From CAYOYH01 sp964408165 (GTDB lineage Bacteria; Patescibacteriota; Saccharimonadia; Saccharimonadales; CAYOYH01), in NCBI GenBank assembly GCA_964408165.1, contig CAYOYH010000002.1:1-37953 (forward strand): 37,953 bases of DNA, written 5' to 3'. This document shows, piece by piece, positions 30,650 to 37,631 of the stretch (position 1 is the first letter of the stretch; each line of letters starts with the position of its first letter). The position numbers were made by a program, and so were the translations under genes. The notes beneath the pieces were generated by a model, which had not been told where the DNA came from, made no database searches, and saw nothing but the letters and a program-made list of their open reading frames with translations.

Positions 30650-31579
30650 ATGTCAAACACCATACACGCCCCACAATTATCAAACATCGAAGAGCACGGC
30701 AAGACCAGTGCCACCTTCGAAATACAACCGCTACATACCGGTTACGGTATGACGCTAGGGAATTCCCTGAGGAGGGTGCTTCTAACTAGTATTGGCGGCG
30801 CTGCAGTCGTAGCCTTCAAGATTGAGGGCACGACTCATGAGTTCACTACTGTTAAAGGTGTCAAAGAGGACATTGTTGATATTATGCTCAACCTCAAGGG
30901 CGTCCACTTCAAGGTTTATTCCCAGGAGCCGCAGACTTTGCGCATCATCAAGAAAGGGCAAGGACCAGTCACTGCTGGCGATATCGAACTCAATGCCGAT
31001 GTCGAGGTAGTCAACAAAAGGCACGTTATTGCCAGCATCGACGACGCCAAGGCTAGCCTAGTCATGGATTTGATAGTAGAAGTTGGCCGTGGCTACCGTG
31101 CTATCGAGGAAAACACTGCCAAACACGTACCATCGGACATGATTGCCATCGATTCGCTGTTTAGCCCGATTACTCGGGTAAGGTATAAAGTATCAAACAC
31201 TCGTGTTGGTCAAATCACCAATCTGGACAAACTGCACATCACTATCGATACTGACGGCTCCATCACCCCCAAAGACGCTTTCGAAGAGGCCAACGCCATT
31301 CTTTTGAGTCAATATGAAGCTCTTTCAGGCACCACTAGGATTGAAGCAGCCACACCGCTCTCTGAGCCAGTAGAGGCCGAAGATGACATGTCCGAGCTAA
31401 ATACTTCTATTGAAGATTTGAATCTGTCCGCTCGCACTACTAATGCGCTAGTGAATAACGAGATTAAAACCATCAAAGAGCTAGTTACTCTTAGTGGTGC
31501 CGAACTGCGCGACCTCAAGGGGTTTGGCAGTAAGGCCATGGACGAAGTCAAAGACAAACTAGCTGAGATGGAGCTATAA
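30650..31579 (+). CDS. rpoA: RNA polymerase alpha subunit
   Basis: 309 residues. The N-terminal assembly domain has PLHTGYGMTLGNSLRRVLLTS and KGVKEDIVDIMLNLK. The C-terminal domain begins about residue 245 (TSIEDLNLSARTTNALVNNEI) with the HhH-like LKGFGSKAMDEVKDKL; the Arg of SARTTN occupies the E. coli R265 position used for UP-element and activator contact. GAGGAG Shine-Dalgarno. Followed by a short repeat-borne ORF. Confidence 0.97.
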   Translation: MSNTIHAPQLSNIEEHGKTSATFEIQPLHTGYGMTLGNSLRRVLLTSIGGAAVVAFKIEGTTHEFTTVKGVKEDIVDIMLNLKGVHFKVYSQEPQTLRIIKKGQGPVTAGDIELNADVEVVNKRHVIASIDDAKASLVMDLIVEVGRGYRAIEENTAKHVPSDMIAIDSLFSPITRVRYKVSNTRVGQITNLDKLHITIDTDGSITPKDAFEEANAILLSQYEALSGTTRIEAATPLSEPVEAEDDMSELNTSIEDLNLSARTTNALVNNEIKTIKELVTLSGAELRDLKGFGSKAMDEVKDKLAEMEL

Positions 31580-31580
31580 G

Positions 31581-31691
31581 ATGAGCAGGAAACAGGAAAT
31601 AGGAAACAGGAAAACAGGGGATATGACTTCCCTTATTGCTAACTCCTATTTCCTTATTCCTTTGAAACGGGAGGTTTCAACAAATGCATAG
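31581..31691 (+). CDS. Repeat-borne 36-residue linker ORF, divergent hydrophobic family, rpoA/rplQ junction
   Basis: ATG one base after the rpoA stop; stop 8 bases into rplQ. The polar start MSRKQEIGNRKTGDM leads to TSLIANSYFLIPLKREVSTN, which parallels SLIANPLLLVSATRGR upstream of rplP. DNA arms GGAAATAGGA and TCCTATTTCC form a long hairpin. TTGAAAC-GGGAG-GTTTCAA (31662-31680) is a perfect 7-bp hairpin whose loop is the rplQ Shine-Dalgarno. Confidence 0.5.
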   Translation: MSRKQEIGNRKTGDMTSLIANSYFLIPLKREVSTNA

Positions 31692-32130
31692 ACACGGCTA
31701 CAAGGGTCGTAAACTAAGCAGAGAGCGGGATCAACGCCGAGCGCTGATTAAAGGACTGGCAACTTCGCTGATTTTAGAAGAATCCATCGAAACTACACTA
31801 CCAAAAGCCAAGGAAGTTATTCCATTTACTGAAAAACTAGTTACCAAAGCCAAGGTTGGCGATCTGCATAACCGCCGGCAAGTTATTTCGGCTCTGGGAA
31901 GTGTTAGAGCTGCCAATAAACTGTTTGAAGTCGTCGCGCCCTCTACCACGGGGCGGGACAGTGGATATTTACGCTTGAAGAAGACAACGCTTCGCCGAGG
32001 CGATGGCACCCAAATGGCTGAGGTGTCGTTCGTAGATGAGATTGAGGAGCCAAAAAAGCCAGCCCCAGAGAAGAAAGCGTCGGCCAAGAAAGCTCCCGCC
32101 AAAGCTAAAGAAAAGGCAGCAAAGGTTTAA
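31684..32130 (+). CDS. rplQ: 50S ribosomal protein L17 (bL17)
   Basis: 148 residues. MHRHGYKGRKLSRERDQRRALIKGLATSLILEESIETT is the L17 signature, and RRGDGTQMAEVSFVD follows. An alanine/lysine tail (KKPAPEKKASAKKAPAKAKE) is additional. The Shine-Dalgarno GGGAGG lies in the loop of a hairpin ending the upstream short ORF. Confidence 0.96.
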   Translation: MHRHGYKGRKLSRERDQRRALIKGLATSLILEESIETTLPKAKEVIPFTEKLVTKAKVGDLHNRRQVISALGSVRAANKLFEVVAPSTTGRDSGYLRLKKTTLRRGDGTQMAEVSFVDEIEEPKKPAPEKKASAKKAPAKAKEKAAKV

Positions 32131-32135
32131 TTTTT

Positions 32136-32702
32136 ATGAAAAACACCAAGACATATTCAGCTAAACCCTCGGAAGTAGAGCGCCAATGGTTGCTTCTGGA
32201 CGCTTCAGAAACCACCCTGGGGAGACTCTCGACTGTTGCCGCCAGGTATCTGACCGGCAAAGGTAAGCCGATGTATACGCCAAATATCGATTGTGGTGAC
32301 TTTGTAGTGATAATCAACGCTGATAAGTTAAAAGTGACTGGCAGTAAACTATTATCTAAAAAATATTATCGCCACTCGGGCTACCCTGGCGCGCTCAAAA
32401 CCATCGATCTCAAAAGCCGAATGGTTGACGATTCGACTGGAGTCATCAAAGACGCCATCAAAGGCATGCTGCCTAAAAACAAGCTACAAAGTGGCCGTCT
32501 GGCTCGCCTGAAAGTTTTTGCTGGTAGCGAGCACGATCACCGCGCTCAGGAACCGCAGAAAACCGAAGTTCGCTCGGTCAAACCTTCAGCAATCAAGAAG
32601 GACGTTAGTTCTGAGATTTCAAATACGAAGCAGAAAGTTCTGGAGGTCAACCCGCCTAAACTTTCTAAAACCAATACAACGAAGAAAGTTTTGGAGGGTT
32701 AA
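32136..32702 (+). CDS. rplM: 50S ribosomal protein L13 (uL13) with C-terminal extension
   Basis: 188 residues; the canonical part ends near KVFAGSEHDHRAQEPQ, about residue 140. WLLLDASETTLGRLSTVAARYLTGKGKPMYTP and KKYYRHSGYPG are typical. The extra about 45 residues are Lys/Ser/Thr-rich and contain two related units, KQKVLEV and KKVLEG, whose DNA (GAAAGTTCTGGAGGTCAA and GAAAGTTTTGGAGGGTTAA) looks like a duplicated gene junction with the rpsI Shine-Dalgarno in the second copy. Weak Shine-Dalgarno of its own. Confidence 0.95.
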   Translation: MKNTKTYSAKPSEVERQWLLLDASETTLGRLSTVAARYLTGKGKPMYTPNIDCGDFVVIINADKLKVTGSKLLSKKYYRHSGYPGALKTIDLKSRMVDDSTGVIKDAIKGMLPKNKLQSGRLARLKVFAGSEHDHRAQEPQKTEVRSVKPSAIKKDVSSEISNTKQKVLEVNPPKLSKTNTTKKVLEG

Positions 32703-32704
32703 TA

Positions 32705-33109
32705 ATGGCTACTAAAAAAGATTCATACTATTACGGACTAGGACGGCGCAAGCGCTCTACCGCTCGGGCGCGATTATTTGGCGGTAGCGGTAAAATTACG
32801 ATTAACGACAAACCGGCAAATGTCTACCTAGACGACAATGAACAACTCATCTGGGAACTCAGTAGGCCTTTGGCGCTTATTGGTAAGGAAAAGGCATTCG
32901 ATATCACGATTGTCGTTTCTGGCGGTGGCACCTCTGGTCAAGTAGATGCTATGAAGCTAGCTATTTCTAAGGCTATGGCAGAAATGAATGAAGACCTACG
33001 CACTACGCTTAAAAAAGCTGGACTTTTGAAACGAGACCCGCGGGAGAAGGAGCGGAAGAAGTATGGACTGCGCAAAGCCCGCAAGAAGGAACAGTTCTCC
33101 AAACGCTAA
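32705..33109 (+). CDS. rpsI: 30S ribosomal protein S9 (uS9)
   Basis: 134 residues. YYYGLGRRKRSTARARLFGGSGKITIND, the SGGGTSGQVDAMKLAISKAM-type core (VSGGGTSGQ), and the basic tail KKYGLRKARKKEQFSKR whose final Arg contacts P-site tRNA. GGAGGG Shine-Dalgarno. Last gene of the unit; the three-way-junction element starts at the base after its stop. Confidence 0.97.
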   Translation: MATKKDSYYYGLGRRKRSTARARLFGGSGKITINDKPANVYLDDNEQLIWELSRPLALIGKEKAFDITIVVSGGGTSGQVDAMKLAISKAMAEMNEDLRTTLKKAGLLKRDPREKERKKYGLRKARKKEQFSKR

Positions 33110-33281
33110 CTTCTGAACCACTGACCTCAAACAAAGAAGAGTGAATTTATTTCACTCTTTTTTGTTTACTCTTGGCACCAGCGGCAAGTTTCCCCTCCGA
33201 GGCAACTAAAGCAGTATGTTCACACAGCTTTAGTCACTTCTCGGGGACAACTTACCACTGACCTCAAGCCAGAGGCTCAGA
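33110..33281 (+). repeat. Three-way-junction 3' element, copy 2 (after rpsI)
   Basis: Starts at the base after the rpsI stop. Outer stem CTTCTGAACCACTG with CCAGAGGCTCAG (33269-33280), imperfect. It encloses the terminator at 33139-33163 and a long hairpin from about 33179 to 33260 with CCGAGGCAACTAAAGC, the GCAGTATGTTCACACAGC apex and CTCGGGGACAACTTACC. Sequence differs from the rpsJ copy mainly at paired positions. Confidence 0.7.
33139..33163 (+). terminator. Intrinsic terminator of the infA-rpsI unit
   Basis: GAGTGAA (33139-33145) and TTCACTC (33151-33157) followed by TTTTTT, bracketed by AAACAAA/TTTGTTT as after rpsJ. Confidence 0.85.
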
Positions 33282-33332
33282 CTGTAAGCTGCGACCACTT
33301 TTATTGATAGCGTTTCATGTTATGGCAGCGTC

Positions 33333-33497
33333 ATGGAATGCCCAGTTTGCAAAAAAGACATGAAGAAGGTTCGTTGGGAGATTAGTAATAATTTCAAAAT
33401 AGACGAACTGCACAGGGAGTACGACAATAACCGCTACGAGTGCAAAGCTGACGATGTCTGGATTTCGGTAGAAACGCCCCTCAAGGAAAAGAAGTAG
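33333..33497 (+). CDS. 54-residue protein with CPVC zinc-knuckle motif, unknown
   Basis: MECPVCKKDMKKVRWEISNN begins the frame; a further Cys37 (RYECKADD) and His27 could complete a metal site with Cys3 and Cys6. The ORF is short, so its reality rests on the motif, the absence of any competing gene and a possible extended -10 (TGtTATGGC, 33319-33326) giving a leaderless transcript. Family unknown; CPxC starts are frequent in small zinc-ribbon proteins. Confidence 0.45.
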   Translation: MECPVCKKDMKKVRWEISNNFKIDELHREYDNNRYECKADDVWISVETPLKEKK

Positions 33498-33563
33498 CAA
33501 CCAAGTCCGTAAGCTCCCAACTAATTGTCGGTAAACCTTCTGGGCGACTAAGGGCGACTAGGT

Positions 33564-33569
33564 TATAAT
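33564..33569 (+). promoter_or_regulatory. -10 box of trpS, leaderless
   Basis: TATAAT ends 9 bases before the trpS ATG, so transcription should begin at or within about 2 nt of it. No good -35 is visible at the right distance, and there is no Shine-Dalgarno. Confidence 0.6.
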
Positions 33570-33577
33570 TTATAGCA

Positions 33578-34603
33578 ATGAGCACAATACTAACGGGATT
33601 GCGAGCCAATGACAATCTGCACCTTGGTAATTATCTGGGGGCTATTTTGCCTATGGTTGAGCTGCAAAAATCCCTCACTCATGAGGACCGGCTGTATATG
33701 TTCGTTCCCGATTTGCACAGCTTCACTACGCCGGTAGATCACGGTACGCTGCATGAAAACTCCCTAGAAAATGTCCGAATCTTCCTGGCTGCAGGGATAG
33801 ATTCACACAACGAACAATCCATCCTCTATCGACAGAGCCAAGTCTCTGCTCACAGCGAACTACAGTGGATCCTTAGCTGTTTTACCTACTTTGGCGAGGC
33901 CAGTCGAATGACCGAATTTAAAGATAAATCGCAAAAACTAGGCAACAAAGAGGTGAGCGTGGGACTGTTCAACTACCCCATATTAATGACAGCCGATATT
34001 TTACTCTACGACGCCGGCTACGTGCCTGTAGGTGAAGACCAGAAACAACATATGGAATTGGTGCGGACAATCGCCCAGAGAATGAACCAAAAATTCGGCG
34101 ACATATTCACAGTGCCTAAACCCTGGAAAGAGCAGTTGGAATTTTCTAAGCGCGGCAACAGTGTTCGAATAAAATCACTGGCATATCCCAAGAACAAAAT
34201 GAGTAAATCTGTCGATGATCCTAAAGGCACAATTCTCCTGAGTGATTCGCCCGAGGCAGCAACCAGGAAAATCATGTCCGCCCAAACAGACAACGAAGCC
34301 TCGGTAGCCCTAGACGCTCAAAACCAGCCAGGGATATCAAATTTACTCCAGATTCTAGCTCTACTGAGTGGTAGAAGTGTCCAGGAAGTAGCCGATGAAT
34401 GGGCTGGCAGTAGCGAATATGGCCGGCTTAAAACAGCGGTTGCCGAAGCAGTTAGTGCATTTTTGGAAGATTTTACCAAAAAACTAGCCACCATTTCACG
34501 AGCTGATGCCAAAAAAGCCCTGAAGCGCGGAGAGGAACAGGCCAACATGATTGCCGGCCAGAAACTAGACCAAATAAAACAGGCAATCGGACTAAGCTCT
34601 TAA
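33578..34603 (+). CDS. trpS: Tryptophanyl-tRNA synthetase
   Basis: 341 residues, class Ic synthetase that charges tRNA-Trp. TGLRANDNLHLGNYLGA contains the HIGH-type motif (HLGN). DILLYDAGYVPVGEDQKQHMELVR is the tryptophan/dimer region, and KNKMSKSVDDPKGTILLSD contains the KMSKS loop. Length is usual. It heads a trpS-rluD-like-holB cluster with small spacing (12 bases, then ATGA overlap). Predicted leaderless. Confidence 0.96.
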   Translation: MSTILTGLRANDNLHLGNYLGAILPMVELQKSLTHEDRLYMFVPDLHSFTTPVDHGTLHENSLENVRIFLAAGIDSHNEQSILYRQSQVSAHSELQWILSCFTYFGEASRMTEFKDKSQKLGNKEVSVGLFNYPILMTADILLYDAGYVPVGEDQKQHMELVRTIAQRMNQKFGDIFTVPKPWKEQLEFSKRGNSVRIKSLAYPKNKMSKSVDDPKGTILLSDSPEAATRKIMSAQTDNEASVALDAQNQPGISNLLQILALLSGRSVQEVADEWAGSSEYGRLKTAVAEAVSAFLEDFTKKLATISRADAKKALKRGEEQANMIAGQKLDQIKQAIGLSS

Positions 34604-34615
34604 AGAAGAAGTAGC

Positions 34616-35461
34616 ATGCAAAAAACTATCGAACTTACCGAGGCAGACTATGGAGGCAGGCTGGACGCAGTACTGGCCAGGCATCTAGACGGTAACTCCA
34701 GAAATTATTGGTCGAAAGTAATCACTGGCGGGCAAGTGCGAGTCAATGGAAAGTCGCCCAAAACCAGCTACAAAGTAAAGCTAGGCGATATTGTGAAGAT
34801 TGATTTGCCAGATGAAAAAATCGAACCGATAGATTTGCCGATAATTTTTGAAGACGCCAGTGTGGTGGTTGTCGATAAGCCCGAGGGTATGCTCTCCCAT
34901 TCAAAAGGAGCGTTCAACCCCGAATTCACCGTCGCCGATTTCATGAAGGGCAAATACGAAGGAGAGCAAACTCAGCGCTCAGGCATAGTGCATCGGCTGG
35001 ATCGGACAACTTCCGGCGTCATGATCTGCGCTAAAAACGAAGAAGCCATGACTTTTTTGCAAAAACAATTTAGTACCCGCAGGGTCAAGAAAACTTACTT
35101 AGCCTTGCTATCCCAAATGCCTAGCGACAAGGAGGCGATGATCGATGTTCCGATTGAGCGAAACCCTAAAATGCCCAGCACCTTCAGGGTCGGACCAAAT
35201 GGTAAATCGGCGCAGACCGAGTTCTCTGTGCTAAAAAATGAGGACGGCAAAGTGCTAGTTGAGCTTCGCCCCACCACTGGTCGTACACATCAATTGCGAG
35301 TCCATATGGCTTTTTTGAATCTGTCGATCATAGGCGACACTGTCTACGGAGGAGTGCCGGCAAAGAGGGTGATGTTACACGCCAATAGGCTAGAGTTAGA
35401 TTTGCCAGATGGCACGCATCGCTTTTTTGAATCAAAACCGCCGACAGAGTTTAGTTTATGA
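34616..35461 (+). CDS. RluA/RluD-family 23S rRNA pseudouridine synthase
   Basis: 281 residues. An N-terminal S4 RNA-binding domain (RLDAVLARHLDG...VITGGQVRVNGK) precedes the catalytic domain. SGIVHRLDRTTSGVMICAKN carries the catalytic Asp in HRLDR, and RPTTGRTHQLRVHMAFLNLSIIGDTVYGG is the conserved C-terminal motif. It isomerises uridines in rRNA. RluD is the closest common name, but site specificity cannot be read from sequence. Ends in an ATGA overlap with holB. Confidence 0.93.
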   Translation: MQKTIELTEADYGGRLDAVLARHLDGNSRNYWSKVITGGQVRVNGKSPKTSYKVKLGDIVKIDLPDEKIEPIDLPIIFEDASVVVVDKPEGMLSHSKGAFNPEFTVADFMKGKYEGEQTQRSGIVHRLDRTTSGVMICAKNEEAMTFLQKQFSTRRVKKTYLALLSQMPSDKEAMIDVPIERNPKMPSTFRVGPNGKSAQTEFSVLKNEDGKVLVELRPTTGRTHQLRVHMAFLNLSIIGDTVYGGVPAKRVMLHANRLELDLPDGTHRFFESKPPTEFSL

Positions 35462-36324
35462 GAGCTATTGACCAGTTGCTGTTGTCGGCGAAAACTCACA
35501 AAGAAGCCAAAAGGTACGTTGCAAGCCCGACGCATGCGCTACTGGTTGCTGGCAGTAAGGGCAGTGGAGTTGATGAATTGGTGACCGCCTTGGCCATGGA
35601 CCGCCTGGGCTTAAACGACCAAAGCACCCTAGAGAATACGCCGCGGGCGCTGATAATTCGACCGAACAAAAATGGCAACATCTCGATAGATGAAATACGT
35701 GGCGCTTGGCAGTTTGCCAAGGTGTCTGGCACTAAGGGTAGCGATGAATCCAAGCTGGTAGTTATCTACGACGCCCAGGCGCTGACCTCGGAGGCGCAGA
35801 ACACCCTGCTTAAGCTCCTCGAGGAGCCACCAGAATATCTGAGCTTCATTCTAGGCGTACCTTCGGCTAGGTCGGTACTACCGACTATTGATTCCCGCAG
35901 TGCCAAGCTTAATCTCCATAGCCTGCCAGAGGCAGAATTTCATGATGCACTACTCAAAAAAGGCGTCAGTGAGGCTGACAGAGAAAGGCTCTGGGTTGTG
36001 AGCGCTGGTGAAATCTACAAGGCTCTGGGCTTGAGCCAGCTAAGCGCAGACGAGGGTCTTGGTTTTTCCAAACAGCTACTCTCCAAGGAGCCCTATGAAA
36101 GATTAATCGAGGTTAAAAACGCCATGAGTGACCGAGCCAAAGCCACCGAGATAGCTCGGGACATGTACCACTTGTCGTTCATTGCGCTTAAGCAGTCGGT
36201 TTCGGCTGGCAAAAACGCCTCGCCTTGGCTAGCGATACTGAAAAAATCTGAAAGAACCATCGACAACCTGGAAGCCAACGGCAACGTCAGACTTAATCTG
36301 ACTAGCTTGATGGTGGACATTTAA
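35458..36324 (+). CDS. holB: DNA polymerase III delta-prime subunit, zinc-free
   Basis: 288 residues, AAA+ clamp-loader fold. The degenerate P-loop GSKGSGVDEL lacks the Walker A lysine, as in delta-prime proteins, which do not hydrolyse ATP. VVIYDAQALTSEAQNTLLKLLEEPPE is the Walker B/sensor stretch and PTIDSRSAK carries the SRC-type arginine finger with Ser for Cys. The four-cysteine zinc module between P-loop and Walker B is absent. Coupled to the RluA-family gene by ATGA. Confidence 0.88.
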   Translation: MRAIDQLLLSAKTHKEAKRYVASPTHALLVAGSKGSGVDELVTALAMDRLGLNDQSTLENTPRALIIRPNKNGNISIDEIRGAWQFAKVSGTKGSDESKLVVIYDAQALTSEAQNTLLKLLEEPPEYLSFILGVPSARSVLPTIDSRSAKLNLHSLPEAEFHDALLKKGVSEADRERLWVVSAGEIYKALGLSQLSADEGLGFSKQLLSKEPYERLIEVKNAMSDRAKATEIARDMYHLSFIALKQSVSAGKNASPWLAILKKSERTIDNLEANGNVRLNLTSLMVDI

Positions 36325-36522
36325 TTCGCCGTTCAGCAGCCGTGAAGCACAAAACCTATCAATTTCTGGCGATGGATTACCGAAGGCTAAACTCCGTTTT
36401 CTTCAACGGCTCAACGCGTTGAGCCGTTGAATTGTGCAGGCACGAAAACCCAAATTCCCACCAGTTGCAAGGAGCTCCCTACCCCTTAGCTAAACAAGCC
36501 TAGGGCTTTTGGTCAGCAGGGC
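36325..36522. other. Gene-free gap with a perfect 30-bp palindrome
   Basis: The 30-base sequence at 36402-36431 is its own reverse complement (TTCAACGGCTCAAC, GC, then the inverse). No T-run follows, so it is at best a weak terminator for holB. It could be a protein-binding or cruciform site. Confidence 0.5.
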
Positions 36523-36569
36523 GTGAACCTGGAGGAGGCACAGGTTCTGTTTTGGAATTGCTGGGAGCT

Positions 36570-36578
36570 TGTTATAAT
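36570..36578 (+). promoter_or_regulatory. Extended -10 promoter of the TPR gene, leaderless
   Basis: TGtTATAAT with TATAAT at 36573-36578, ending 7 bases before the ATG at 36586. Transcription should begin at or just before the start codon. Confidence 0.6.
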
Positions 36579-36585
36579 AAACGTC

Positions 36586-37239
36586 ATGCTTTCAGTACTC
36601 GTTGTTTTGGTGCTCGGCGTCGTTGGCTACATAGCCATCAACAGGGTGGAAAACAGCATACAACCATTATCTAGAAAAGTCACAGATAGAGTCGAGCAGT
36701 TATGGCGGGCTGCAAATCTTGGTATTAGAGAGAAAAAGTACCTTCGAGCGGAGCGCGCCCTTTTAACTATTTTAAAATTCGACAAGCGCAACGGGGCAGC
36801 CTATAGCCGTTTGGGTATTATCTACGCTCGCCAAAAAGAATATAAAGACGCCATTGAATGTTTCGAGATTGCTGGCAGTATTGACCCCAGTGCCTCGAGT
36901 TTGCATAACTTGGGGCTTATCTACTATGAAACCCAAAACTATGAAAAGGCAGCCCTGGCTTTTGAGAATGCCCTAGAGCTGGAGGATAATCTAGCAGCGC
37001 GCTATGTGGCCTATGCCAAGGTTCACCAGCAACTTGGAAACCCCAAGAAGGTCGTCGATGCCCTAGAGAAGGCAGTAAAACTGGAGAAGATTCCTCAGAC
37101 GCTACGGTTGCTGCTGGACGCTTACGATGAAGCTGGCATGGAAGACGAAGCGACGAAGCTAAAAGCCAGAATCACTAAAATAGTTACTAGCGGAGCTAAG
37201 TTAAAACGCCTTAGACAGCCACGCAGAGTGATTATGTAA
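36586..37239 (+). CDS. Membrane-anchored TPR-repeat protein
   Basis: 217 residues from ATG 36586. The frame is open to a GTG at 36523, but the extended -10 box at 36570-36578 would lie inside that longer form, so I choose the later start. An N-terminal hydrophobic helix (MLSVLVVLVLGVVGYIAI) is followed by TPR units: LWRAANLGIREKKYLRAERA, AAYSRLGIIYARQKEYKDAI, SSLHNLGLIYYETQNYEKAA and a fourth degraded one. It is probably a scaffold on the cytoplasmic or outer face of the membrane. Partner unknown. Followed directly by a three-way-junction element. Confidence 0.8.
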   Translation: MLSVLVVLVLGVVGYIAINRVENSIQPLSRKVTDRVEQLWRAANLGIREKKYLRAERALLTILKFDKRNGAAYSRLGIIYARQKEYKDAIECFEIAGSIDPSASSLHNLGLIYYETQNYEKAALAFENALELEDNLAARYVAYAKVHQQLGNPKKVVDALEKAVKLEKIPQTLRLLLDAYDEAGMEDEATKLKARITKIVTSGAKLKRLRQPRRVIM

Positions 37240-37240
37240 C

Positions 37241-37418
37241 CTTCTGAACTTCTGGTCGCAACAGCTCTGCCGCACAGCAAAGCTATGCGCTCCAGCTGTT
37301 GCTCTTGGCGTAGTTTGCAAGTTTTCACTGCGAGTCATGAGTAGCAGTACTTCTCATACAGCTACCCCTGCTTCTCGCGAAGAACTTGCAAACTACATCC
37401 AAGCCAGAAGCTCAGAAG
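37241..37418 (+). repeat. Three-way-junction 3' element, copy 3 (after the TPR gene)
   Basis: Starts one base after the stop. CTTCTGAACTTCTGG (37241-37255) pairs with CCAGAAGCTCAGAAG (37404-37418) with one mismatch. It is 178 nt, the same length as copy 1. The first inner hairpin is different (GCAACAGCT...AGCTGTTGC, no T-run), so no terminator. The second has GTAGTTTGCAAGTT/AACTTGCAAACTAC, a perfect 14-bp stem. Confidence 0.7.
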
Positions 37419-37476
37419 ATTCCTCTGGTCATAAACAGCTCTGCCGCACAGCAAAGCTATGCGCTCCAGCTGTTGC
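37260..37476. repeat. 43-bp exact direct repeat (37260-37302 and 37434-37476)
   Basis: AACAGCTCTGCCGCACAGCA...AGCTGTTGC occurs twice without change, once inside copy 3 of the 3' element and once just outside it between CTGGTC and GACCAG. Each copy is itself a hairpin (AACAGCT/AGCTGTT, inner CGCACAGC/GCTATGCG). A further hairpin GGTGGC-gaa-GCCACC follows near 37520-37534. Gene-free to about 37631. Confidence 0.65.
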
Positions 37477-37631
37477 GACCAGAAGCTTAGAAGGTTCCTC
37501 TGGCTGTGTCAGTCTGCCAGGTGGCGAAGCCACCGCCCACTGTGTGTGCAAGTGTAGTCCCCTTATATTTTCCAACGATTTTCTGTATTTTCTTCTATAA
37601 CTTTAGATAAGCTATGAAAATATTTGACTTT

